The position numbers were made by a program, and so were the translations under genes. A stretch of 64,000 nucleotides of DNA from CAIUMH01 sp963758555 (GTDB lineage Bacteria; Actinomycetota; Acidimicrobiia; Acidimicrobiales; RAAP-2). The DNA is taken from positions 72,145-136,144 of the forward strand of contig CAVWVW010000005.1 of NCBI GenBank assembly GCA_963758555.1, written 5' to 3'. Of this stretch, positions 25,223 to 32,438 are shown piece by piece. Position 1 is the first letter of the stretch. The number at the start of each line of letters is the position of its first letter. Below the pieces are notes generated by a model, which was not told the DNA's origin, searched no databases, and saw nothing but the letters and a program-made list of their open reading frames with translations.

Positions 25223-26226
25223 TCGAGGGGGCACTCCCCCTCGCCGAGGGCGCCGAGAACGAGGCCGTCTCCGACCTCCAGACCCGGCTGCTCGCCGCAG
25301 GGGCCTCCCCCATCACCGATCCGAAGGGGCTCTACGGTGCGTCCACCCGGGCGGCCGTCGAGTCCTTCCAACGCCAACGAGGCCTTCGCATCGACGGTGT
25401 CGTCGGGCCGATGACCTGGTCCACCCTGGCCGAGGCCAGCTTGTGTCTGGGTGACCGACTCTTGTACCGAGCACACCCCATGCAGCGAGGCGACGACGTC
25501 GCCGACCTCCAGACCAGGCTGTGCTCGCTGGGCTTCGACACAGGCCGAGTCGATGGCATCTTCGGGGATCAGACCTCTCATGCCCTCGCCGAGTTCCAGC
25601 GCAACGTCCAGCTCCCGGTCGACGCCATGGCTGGCCTGGCCACCGTCAGCGAGCTGGTTCGCGTCTCGAGCCGGCATCAGACCCTCGAGTTGGTCTCGAT
25701 GGTTCGCGAGCGAGAGCGCCTCCGCTCCGCCGAGCCGACCCTCCGGGGTCGCCACGTGGGCATCGGCGAGGTCGATGCCCTGAGCACGGTGACGGCGACC
25801 CTCAGCCGACGCCTCGGAGCCCAAGGGGCACGAGTCACCCTCATCCACGACCAGGGTGAGTCGGCTCAAGCCCAGGCAGCCAACGACGCCGGCGTCGACG
25901 TCTACCTGGGCCTTCGCCTCGCCGCTGAGCCCGGTGCGTGGAGCTGCGCTTGGTACAAGGGCTACTCCTACGAGTCCACCGCGGGTCGAGACCTAGCGCT
26001 GTGCATCGCTCAGGGCGTGACGGAGCACTTTGACACCTCGATGGCCGCGGTGGGCATGAGCCTCGTCGTCCTCCGCGAGACCCGCATGCCGGCAGTGCTG
26101 GTCGAGGGTGGACCGGCAGCGGTCGTCGTCGAACGAGCCGGCGCACTGGTCGAGCTGCTCCTGGACGCGCTCATCCGGTGGGCGACGCCACTTGAGTCGA
26201 CGCTCGATGACCGGGTGCAAGGCTGA
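25219..26226 (+). CDS. cwlM: CwlM-like amidase-fold protein, probably a regulator
   Basis: 335 residues without signal peptide. Two peptidoglycan-binding-type repeats (about 14-72 with AVSDLQTRL, and 92-148 with DVADLQTRLCSLGF and VDGIFGDQT) precede an amidase_3-like domain (about 175-325). The usual zinc motifs are absent: the first strand reads RGRHVGIGEVD instead of DxGHGG, and DVYLGLRLAAE replaces the SxHxNA strand. Only the final Glu (AVLVEGG) stays. Mycobacterial CwlM, in the same position after trxA, is a cytoplasmic activator of MurA phosphorylated by PknB. That role fits here, with pknB in the window, but is inference. Confidence 0.8.
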   Translation: MIEGALPLAEGAENEAVSDLQTRLLAAGASPITDPKGLYGASTRAAVESFQRQRGLRIDGVVGPMTWSTLAEASLCLGDRLLYRAHPMQRGDDVADLQTRLCSLGFDTGRVDGIFGDQTSHALAEFQRNVQLPVDAMAGLATVSELVRVSSRHQTLELVSMVRERERLRSAEPTLRGRHVGIGEVDALSTVTATLSRRLGAQGARVTLIHDQGESAQAQAANDAGVDVYLGLRLAAEPGAWSCAWYKGYSYESTAGRDLALCIAQGVTEHFDTSMAAVGMSLVVLRETRMPAVLVEGGPAAVVVERAGALVELLLDALIRWATPLESTLDDRVQG

Positions 26227-26462
26227 GGTTCTTCTAGAACACTTTTACAATCAGCGACTGGTCGGTGGCTGATGCCCGAGGACAGTCCCTTCTCGATGCT
26301 CTCTGCGCCATGCGTCCGACGCTCCCCCGACTGCGTGATCTGCGTGACAGCCAAGCAAGCCCCACGCGACCATTTGGTGGCAATCCACAACCTAAGCCAC
26401 AGGTGTGGAAAGATGTCCAGAAGCCCTTGAGAGAAGCTCCAGACGGGCAGCAGACCCTGTTT

Positions 26463-27410
26463 CTAAGCCTCTGTGGTCCGTTGATTCCCCAACATCAACC
26501 GGTAGATCCTCTCAAGGTCCTCGAGGTCGCCGAAGTCGACAGAGACTCGGCCTCGACGTCCGAGGACCTCCACCTTCACCCGTGTCTCAAGGTAGGTCGA
26601 GAGCAGCTCTTCAAGCTCGAGCACCCCCGGGGCGGGCAGCGGCTTCGGCGCCGTCCGGCGTGGCTCGGTCGCCTTGCCGTCGGGGATAGGTTCGATCGCG
26701 GCGGGAGCCTCCTGCTCGCTCGGTGCCGGTGCCCCCCCAAAGCGGACGAGCTCTTCTGCGGCTCGAACCGAGAGCCCATCAGCAACGATCCGCTCGCACA
26801 GCTCTTCTTGGAGCGCCCGATCGGGGGTGCCCAGCAGGGCTCGACCGTGGCCAGCTGAGATGCTGCCCTCACGAAGCGAGCTCTGGACCCCGCGAGGCAG
26901 CTGCAGCAGGCGCAGGGTGTTGGTCACTGCAGCCCGGCTCTTGCCCACCCGGGTCGCCGCCTCGTCATGAGTGAGGCCGAACTCATCGATGAGCCGCTGA
27001 TAGGCCTCGGCTTCTTCGATCGAGTTGAGGTCAGAGCGCTGGAGGTTCTCCACCAGGGCCTGCTCGAGGCTCCCCTGGTCCGTCACCTCTCCTCGGACCA
27101 GCACCGGGATGGTCACGAGCCCGGCCCGCTTGGCGGCTCGGAAGCGCCTCTCCCCCGCAATCAGCTCAAAGGTGTCATCGGCTCCATCGAGGGGGCGGAC
27201 CAAGATCGGCTGCAAGACACCGAGCTCACGGATCGACGCTGTGAGCGAGGAGAGCTGCTCGTCATCGAACTCCTGGCGGGGCTGGAACCTGTTGGCGGTG
27301 ATCGCCGTGAGCGGCACCTCTCTGAGGATCTCACCGTCTTCCGTGCTGGTGGTGGTCTCGGTGGGGATCAGGGCCCCCAGGCCCTTACCCAGACCGCTTC
27401 GGCGCGCCAT
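26463..27410 (-). CDS. parB: Chromosome partitioning protein ParB
   Basis: 315 residues. N-terminal KGLGALIP, CTP-binding box GERRFRA (86-92) and ENLQRSDLN, helix-turn-helix (LTHDEAATRVGKSRAAVTNTL) for parS, and a C-terminal dimerisation domain. Loads at the two parS sites beside parA and spreads as a CTP clamp. It converges with cwlM over a 236-bp gap (26227-26462) in which I see no gene. Its start overlaps the parA end by 26 bases. Confidence 0.96.
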   Translation of the reverse strand: MARRSGLGKGLGALIPTETTTSTEDGEILREVPLTAITANRFQPRQEFDDEQLSSLTASIRELGVLQPILVRPLDGADDTFELIAGERRFRAAKRAGLVTIPVLVRGEVTDQGSLEQALVENLQRSDLNSIEEAEAYQRLIDEFGLTHDEAATRVGKSRAAVTNTLRLLQLPRGVQSSLREGSISAGHGRALLGTPDRALQEELCERIVADGLSVRAAEELVRFGGAPAPSEQEAPAAIEPIPDGKATEPRRTAPKPLPAPGVLELEELLSTYLETRVKVEVLGRRGRVSVDFGDLEDLERIYRLMLGNQRTTEA

Positions 27411-28695
27411 TCGCTACCTCCTTAGCCAGGTCTCGATAGGCTTTCGCCCCTCGTGACTGAGGGTCGAAGACCGTGATCGGTTGTCCGAACGAGGGGGCCT
27501 CGGAGAGCCGCACCGTCCTCGGGATGATCGTGTCGCAGACCTCATCGGGGAAGTGCGAGCGCACGTCGTTGGCTACGTCAGAGGACAGGTTGGTCCTCGA
27601 GTCATACATCGTCAGCACGATGGTGGACATCTCGAGGTCCTCATTCAGGTTCGAGCCCACCAGCTGGAGCGTCGAGCGCAGCTGGGTGAGACCCTCCAGG
27701 GCGTAGTACTCGCACTGGATGGGCACCAGGACCTCTTTGGCCGCCGTGAGGGCGTTGATGGTGATCAAGCCCAACGAGGGTGGGCAGTCGATCATGATGA
27801 AGTCGAAGTCGTCGAGGATCGGCTCGATGGCCCGCTTGAGCCGCGCCTCTCGGCTGAACGCCGAGACCAGCTCGATGTCGACACCGGAGAGATCCAAGGT
27901 GGCGGGAGCGACGAAGAGGTTCTTGACGCTCGTCGACTCGACGCAGTCTTCTAGGGGATGCTCCCTCATGATCACGTCGTACATCGAGTTCTCGAAGTTG
28001 CGCCGTTCGATCCCAAGACCTGTCGTGGCGTTGCCCTGAGGATCCAGGTCGATCACCAGCACCCGGTACCCGAGCTCGGCGAGCGCCGCGCCCAGGTTGA
28101 CGGTGGTGGTGGTCTTGCCGACGCCGCCCTTCTGGTTGGCGATCGCGATCACTCGGGGGAGTGTTCGCACCCGCTTGCCGCTCTCACCGTCGGCCACGGG
28201 GCCGGGGGCCTCATCGACCGGGCTGGTGGCCTCTTCGCCTGGGCCAGGTGCCTGCGAGGGCGCTGCAGCCTCCATCAAGGCGTCGACGGCGTTCATGGCC
28301 TCCGTCGCCTCGGCCGCGAGATTGGGAGTGTAGGTGCGCCGCGCCTCGTGCTCGACCGACTCGTCGATGCTCGCGGTTGGGTCCGAGGTTTGCTCCACTT
28401 GGTCCGCGTCGAACGGTGCGGCGCTGGCCGGTTCCTCGAGGATCGGTGGGGGAGTGACCGCCTGAGAGGCAGCGCCCTGATCCCCAGAGGGCTCCTCCAC
28501 CGTCGCTTCGGAGACCTCTTCGGGTTCGCTCGCCACCTCGGGCCCCTCGGGAGCGGCATCCGGCTCCTGGCTCGGCGGCGAGCTGGCTGGCTGATCCGTG
28601 GAGGGCTGCAAGCTCTCCACCACGGGCCGGGCGATGGGAGGCGTGGCCTCGTCGGGGACCTTCTCTTGCCCTCTGTTCTTCCTCCAGATCGGCAT
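27385..28695 (-). CDS. parA: Chromosome partitioning ATPase ParA with long N-terminal extension
   Basis: 436 residues from ATG 28695. The ATPase begins at about 181 with RVIAIANQKGGVGKTTTTVNL (deviant Walker A KGGVGKTT at 189-196), then DLDPQGNATTGLG and FIMIDCPPSLG. The first 180 residues are a Pro/Glu/Ala-rich acidic region without a fold signature; most soj/ParA proteins lack it or have 20-60 residues. The frame stays open further upstream to 29136 but would read through the parS sites and rsmG, so it is rejected. The ATG has no clear ribosome binding site, so a later start inside the extension is possible. Confidence 0.9.
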   Translation of the reverse strand: MPIWRKNRGQEKVPDEATPPIARPVVESLQPSTDQPASSPPSQEPDAAPEGPEVASEPEEVSEATVEEPSGDQGAASQAVTPPPILEEPASAAPFDADQVEQTSDPTASIDESVEHEARRTYTPNLAAEATEAMNAVDALMEAAAPSQAPGPGEEATSPVDEAPGPVADGESGKRVRTLPRVIAIANQKGGVGKTTTTVNLGAALAELGYRVLVIDLDPQGNATTGLGIERRNFENSMYDVIMREHPLEDCVESTSVKNLFVAPATLDLSGVDIELVSAFSREARLKRAIEPILDDFDFIMIDCPPSLGLITINALTAAKEVLVPIQCEYYALEGLTQLRSTLQLVGSNLNEDLEMSTIVLTMYDSRTNLSSDVANDVRSHFPDEVCDTIIPRTVRLSEAPSFGQPITVFDPQSRGAKAYRDLAKEVANGAPKRSG

Positions 28696-28731
28696 CAGGC
28701 GGACTGGAGGAGGATTCGGAGCACGATTGCT

Positions 28732-28760
28732 ATCTTCGCTGGTTGAGACCTTCGAGTCAA
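28732..28760 (-). promoter_or_regulatory. Candidate parA promoter
   Basis: On the minus strand TTGACT (28760-28755) and GAAGAT (28737-28732) are spaced exactly 17 bp. The first parS site begins 14 bp upstream of the -35, so ParB bound there could repress parAB. Confidence 0.45.
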
Positions 28761-28773
28761 GCACGACTGGGGG

Positions 28774-28789
28774 TGTTTCACGTGAAACA
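28774..28789. promoter_or_regulatory. parS site 1
   Basis: TGTTTCACGTGAAACA, a perfect 16-bp palindrome identical to the universal ParB-binding site. In the rsmG-parA gap. Confidence 0.97.
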
Positions 28790-28830
28790 TTGAGAGGGCT
28801 CCCCCAACACCGCCAGTCCCCGCTCTTGGA

Positions 28831-28846
28831 TGTTTCACGTGAAACA
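28831..28846. promoter_or_regulatory. parS site 2
   Basis: A second perfect copy of the same 16-bp palindrome, 57 bp from the first (centre to centre), about 3.6 kb from dnaA. I found no third copy in the window. Confidence 0.97.
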
Positions 28847-28910
28847 TCGACCCCCGAGACTCCTCGGAGACGAGACCAGGGCGAACAACTCCAGTCGAGG
28901 AGCCCTTCCC

Positions 28911-29558
28911 TCAGAAGAGGGGTTTCTTGGTGGGCACGCCGACCCTCCTTGCCAGCCGGTCCTGGCACAGCTCCACCTGCGACAGGACGGCAAAGCGAGA
29001 GCCTGTCACCACCTCGTGCACTGGTCCCAGTCCAGTGAGCTGCGTTCCAGCCTCGGGCCAGCGATCGGAGATCAACCCCTCCGGGGGCTCCGAGACGACG
29101 AGGTGGCCGCCGGGCATCAAGAACGGCGAGGCGCACTCAGCGACGACCGCCGGAGGCCCGAAGGAACGCGACACCACGAGATCGAAGTGCGCCCGGAGAG
29201 CGGGGTCGTGGCCCAGCTCCTCTGCTCGTCCGCACAGCACCTCAACTCGATCCTCGACGCCCAGCTCGGTCACGGCCTCCAAGAGGAAGCCTGTTCGACG
29301 CTGCGAGCTGTCGAGCAGCACGATCTTGGCGGTCGGGAGCTTCTCTAAGAGCACGAGGCCGGGGAGCCCACCACCCGAGCCGAGATCGAGGAGGTGGGCC
29401 GGACGGTCGAGTCCGGACGCGACGATCGCCCGCCAGAAGTCGAGCGCATGCTCAACCTGGCGGGCGATCGCTTGCGGTCCTAGAAATCCGAACCCACGGC
29501 TTCGCTCGAGGAGCGCTGCTACCTCATCGGAGATCGCAGCGTCCGGCACGTCGCTCAA
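28911..29558 (-). CDS. rsmG: 16S rRNA (guanine527-N7)-methyltransferase
   Basis: 215 residues. SAM-binding motif LLDLGSGGGLPGLVL (about 56-70), LLDSSQRRTGFLLEA, and VVSRSFGPPAVVAECASPFL. Methylates N7 of G527 in 16S rRNA. The frame opens with TTG at 29558, overlapping the jag stop (TTGA); GTG 29549 is an alternative. In the usual jag-rsmG-parA order. Confidence 0.93.
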   Translation of the reverse strand: MSDVPDAAISDEVAALLERSRGFGFLGPQAIARQVEHALDFWRAIVASGLDRPAHLLDLGSGGGLPGLVLLEKLPTAKIVLLDSSQRRTGFLLEAVTELGVEDRVEVLCGRAEELGHDPALRAHFDLVVSRSFGPPAVVAECASPFLMPGGHLVVSEPPEGLISDRWPEAGTQLTGLGPVHEVVTGSRFAVLSQVELCQDRLARRVGVPTKKPLF

Positions 29559-30424
29559 CTGCCGGGTGCGATCACCACGTAGCGATGGGGCTCTTCACCC
29601 TCGGAGCGGGTCACAACACCTTCGATGGCGTTGGTCGCATCGTGGACGACCTTTCGGTCGGCCGGCGACATGGGCTCGAGCGCTCGCTCTTCTTGAGCGT
29701 CGATCACCTCTTGGGCGACCTCTCCCGTGAAGCGCGTGAGGGCAGCCGAGCGACGCTCACGATAGCGAGCGATGTCGACCAAGATCCGATCGGTCTTCGT
29801 CGGGAACCGGCCTTGGACGACCGTGCGCGTGAGATCTTGCACAGCGGCCAGCGTGGTGCCTTTCGGTCCTACCAGCATGCCCAGACCGTCGCCGTCGACG
29901 GCCAGCTCGACCGTGTCCTCGTCGATGGGACGGATTGCCACCGTTGCCTCAAGGCCCATGGTTGAGACCAAGCCCTCGAGGAACTCCTTTGCCACATCGG
30001 CCTGCTCTTCGAGCGTGACGCCCTCAGCCATGGTCTCCTCCTTTGCTGCATCGGGCGTCTTCGAGCCCTCCGCCTTTGATCCACCTGTCGGTCGGTCCGA
30101 CTTCGGCTTCTCGCCACTTCGACGACGGCCACCTTGACCGCCGCTCTTCGACGACGCACCCTCATCACGAGGACGTCGCTCACCACCTTGACCTCCGCGA
30201 CCCGACCGGGATCGAGATCGTCCGCCACGGGCTCGCTTCGGGCGTGGTTCGACGGGTCGCACGCGCGCTCGGACGCGGGCCTCGACCTTGACTCGCCCGA
30301 AGAGCCCTGTCTTGGGCTCATCAACCACTTGGACCTCGGCATCGAACTCTGCGACACCGAGCTGCTCGAGGGCACGCTCGGTGGCCGCAGCCACTGTGGT
30401 CCCTGTCACCTCAACCCACTCCAC
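29555..30424 (-). CDS. khpB: RNA-binding protein Jag/KhpB
   Basis: 289 residues in three parts: an N-terminal Jag_N domain (1-52, VEVTGTTVAAATERALEQLG ... KTGLFGRVKVEA), a highly basic Arg/Gly/Ser linker (about 55-130), then KH (LAVDGDGLGMLVGPKGTTLAAVQDL) and R3H (RYRERRSAALTRFTGEVAQEV, ADRKVVHD) domains. Binds RNA and affects cell-wall elongation in Gram-positives. Four bases after the yidC stop, so one operon. Confidence 0.92.
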   Translation of the reverse strand: MEWVEVTGTTVAAATERALEQLGVAEFDAEVQVVDEPKTGLFGRVKVEARVRARVRPVEPRPKRARGGRSRSRSGRGGQGGERRPRDEGASSKSGGQGGRRRSGEKPKSDRPTGGSKAEGSKTPDAAKEETMAEGVTLEEQADVAKEFLEGLVSTMGLEATVAIRPIDEDTVELAVDGDGLGMLVGPKGTTLAAVQDLTRTVVQGRFPTKTDRILVDIARYRERRSAALTRFTGEVAQEVIDAQEERALEPMSPADRKVVHDATNAIEGVVTRSEGEEPHRYVVIAPGS

Positions 30425-30427
30425 GGC

Positions 30428-31438
30428 TCAGCGACTCCTTCTCTTCTTCTTCTTCTTCGATCGAGTGCTCTGGTTCAACGCCGGCGGGGTCGTCGCCTTG
30501 GCGGCTTGCGCCCTCGGCGGAGCCTGCGGCTCGGACGGAGCTTGCTCTTCGAGCGCGGGCTTCTCCTGGGCTCGCGCCTCGATCACCTTCTCCTTCGCGG
30601 CACCCTTGTGCACGAGCCCCGTCCTGAACATGATGTCTTGCGTCGCGATACGAATGATAGTCGAGACAATCATGTAAATGAGGACCGCTGCAGGTATGTA
30701 CAAATAGATGAATATGAAGATCAGCGGCATGAACTTCTGGATCATCTGCATCTGAGGATTCGCCTGCGCAGCAGTGTTCCTCTTGTTCATTTGCGACATT
30801 TGGACGTACTGCAAAACCGCGGCAAAAGCCACCAGAGCGTAGAAGGGGAGTGCCGCTAAAAACGAACTGTGGTGGGAGAATGGCTTGAGTGCGAGGTTGA
30901 TCCCAAACGATTCCATTTTGCCGTTAGAAGCAATGAGATTGCAGTACATCTTCGAGGTATTCGGGATGTATCGGGGTGCGATGTGTGTCGTCGCGAAGTT
31001 CAAGTGACAGGCAGCGGGAACAGCGATCTTCGTGGTTGATACGTTGGTTAGACCACGGATGATGTCGTAGAGGATGAACAGGAACGGCATCTGCAAGAAC
31101 ATCGGCAGACAGCCGCCGGCAGGGTTGACGCCCTCAGCCTTGTAGAGCGCCATCATCTCTTCGTTCAGCTGCGCTCGGTTCTGCGCGCCCTTGTACTTCT
31201 GCTGGAGCTTCTTGATCTCTGGCTGGATCCGCTGCATGGCCATCATCGAGCGCGTGCTCTTGATGGTCAGAGGGGTGAGCGCACCCATGATCAGGATCGT
31301 CAAGATCGCGATGGCGATGGCGTAGTTCGGGATGATCGCGTAGATGAACGCCAGGATGTTGGCGAAGATCTTGAAGATCGGCTGGAAGATCTGACCGATC
31401 GAGTGCGTGATCGAGTTGGCGAGGATGACGTGGCTCAT
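30428..31438 (-). CDS. yidC: Membrane protein insertase YidC/Oxa1
   Basis: 336 residues. Five membrane segments with the YidC2 core LTPLTIKSTRSMMAMQRIQPEIKKLQQKYK and GGCLPMFLQMPFLFILYDIIRG. The C-terminal tail is long, proline- and lysine-rich and ends in a KKKKKRRSR cluster that probably contacts ribosomes. Inserts membrane proteins alone or with Sec. About 30640-31070 inside the gene is unusually AT-rich: the 60 bases from 30661 are only 38% G+C. The start overlaps the yidD stop. Confidence 0.95.
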   Translation of the reverse strand: MSHVILANSITHSIGQIFQPIFKIFANILAFIYAIIPNYAIAIAILTILIMGALTPLTIKSTRSMMAMQRIQPEIKKLQQKYKGAQNRAQLNEEMMALYKAEGVNPAGGCLPMFLQMPFLFILYDIIRGLTNVSTTKIAVPAACHLNFATTHIAPRYIPNTSKMYCNLIASNGKMESFGINLALKPFSHHSSFLAALPFYALVAFAAVLQYVQMSQMNKRNTAAQANPQMQMIQKFMPLIFIFIYLYIPAAVLIYMIVSTIIRIATQDIMFRTGLVHKGAAKEKVIEARAQEKPALEEQAPSEPQAPPRAQAAKATTPPALNQSTRSKKKKKRRSR

Positions 31439-31695
31439 CAGCGCTTCGCTCCTGCGCTCAGCGGCACGAGGTCGATCCCGTGGCTACCAAGCGGGTTGCA
31501 GCGCAGCACCCGCCAGAGGGCAAGACGTCCACCCCGCCAGAACCCGTGCGTCCGCAGTGCCTCTTCGGCGTACGACGAGCAGCTGGGCACAAAGCGACAC
31601 GGGGAGATCGAGCCACGGCGAAGGTGCTGGTAGCCATGGACAAGGCTGAGCGCGACCCGTGTGCCGGGACCAACCTGCCTCGCTTCACTGTCCAT
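31438..31695 (-). CDS. yidD: Membrane protein insertion efficiency factor YidD
   Basis: 85 residues from ATG 31695, which has AAGGAG seven bases before it. The frame is open further upstream, but that part lies inside rnpA. Family core: SLVHGYQHLRRGSISPCRFVPSCSSYAEEAL and WRVLRCNPLGSHGID, with the three conserved cysteines. It overlaps rnpA by 11 bases and the yidC start by one. Assists insertion by an unclear mechanism. Confidence 0.93.
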   Translation of the reverse strand: MDSEARQVGPGTRVALSLVHGYQHLRRGSISPCRFVPSCSSYAEEALRTHGFWRGGRLALWRVLRCNPLGSHGIDLVPLSAGAKR

Positions 31696-32050
31696 CGCTT
31701 CGCTCCTTGCTCTTCTTCGTCGCCCGCTCCACCGCTGCTCGAAGGTGTGTGGAGATCTCATAAAAGTCCAGGTCAGCGGCCTCTGGATCCGTCCGGATCA
31801 GGTACGCACCCCGAGGCAGGACCTCGCTCATCGAGCTGGCCGCCTCTCGAAGCCGCCGTCTGATCTGGTTGCGCTTGACCGCACCGCCGCACCGTTTGGA
31901 GACCGCGTAGGCCACCTGCGGTCGACCGTCCAGAGAGGGGAGGGGGCTGAAGAGCGCCACGATGGGCCCGCTTCTGCCTCGACCTTCTGGTCGCCGGAGC
32001 ACGCCAAAGGTGCTCCGCGAGACGACCCGCGCGACGGGGCGCTGGCCCAC
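31685..32050 (-). CDS. rnpA: Ribonuclease P protein component
   Basis: 121 residues, GTG start. The signature KRNQIRRRLREA and the preceding QVAYAVSKRCGGAV mark the RNA-binding cleft and RNR motif. Binds the RNase P RNA for 5' processing of tRNAs. Four bases after rpmH, the nearly universal pairing. Confidence 0.95.
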   Translation of the reverse strand: MGQRPVARVVSRSTFGVLRRPEGRGRSGPIVALFSPLPSLDGRPQVAYAVSKRCGGAVKRNQIRRRLREAASSMSEVLPRGAYLIRTDPEAADLDFYEISTHLRAAVERATKKSKERSDGQ

Positions 32051-32054
32051 CGGC

Positions 32055-32189
32055 TCAGACGGTCAGGCTGTGACGACCCTTGTCGCGACGAGCCTTCAAG
32101 ACCGATCGGCCAGCTCTGGTCGACATGCGAGCCCGAAAACCGTGGGTCTTTGCCCGCTTTCGGGTGTTGGGCTGATACGTGCGCTTCAC
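32055..32189 (-). CDS. rpmH: Ribosomal protein bL34
   Basis: 44 residues, GTG start at 32189. KRTYQPNTRKRAKTHGF and RMSTRAGRSVLKARR are invariant L34. First gene of the rpmH-rnpA-yidD-yidC-khpB-rsmG block, transcribed away from dnaA. Confidence 0.97.
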   Translation of the reverse strand: MKRTYQPNTRKRAKTHGFRARMSTRAGRSVLKARRDKGRHSLTV

Positions 32190-32278
32190 TTGGATTGTGC
32201 CTTCCGTTCTTGCGCCACCAGAGGCGGTGCGCTCGGCTGAAGTGCGGCCAGCGCGCCAGGGGCGACCTCGAAGGCAAC

Positions 32279-32284
32279 ATGCTA
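32279..32284 (-). promoter_or_regulatory. Candidate -10 box for rpmH
   Basis: TAGCAT on the minus strand, 16 bp after a GTGACG that could be the -35. Gives a leader of about 83 nt before rpmH. Confidence 0.4.
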
Positions 32285-32359
32285 GGCGAAAACCAGGCTT
32301 CGTCACTAGTCGGAGGTCCATGGATCGACTAACGTCTGCCGCCCACCGGTGTGAGGCGC

Positions 32360-32414
32360 TTGTCCACAAGGACCCCATGGCGCGCTCCACACCTGTGGAT
32401 TACCTTGTGGAGAA
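32360..32414. promoter_or_regulatory. DnaA-box cluster upstream of dnaA
   Basis: Three boxes within 55 bp: TTGTCCACA at 32360-32368 (exact actinobacterial consensus), TAATCCACA on the minus strand at 32394-32402, and TTCTCCACA on the minus strand at 32406-32414. Two half sites form an inverted pair at 32386-32399. Just before the dnaA start, so they may autoregulate dnaA or belong to a two-part origin. Confidence 0.75.
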
Positions 32415-32438
32415 CATCGACCGGCACTGGAGGGGGCT

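Noticed and set aside
26228..26240. GTTCT-TCT-AGAAC palindrome just after cwlM
   Set aside because: Short, single copy, between convergent genes, and not matching a known operator such as an actinobacterial LexA box.
26385..26420. DnaA-box-like matches near the parB end (ATCCACAAC, TGTGGAAAG)
   Set aside because: Two imperfect sites only, 6 kb from dnaA, without an AT-rich element; chance matches are expected.
28696..29136. Upstream in-frame extension of parA
   Set aside because: It would encode the two parS sites (DVSRETS, NVSRET) and overlap rsmG, with no conserved residues.
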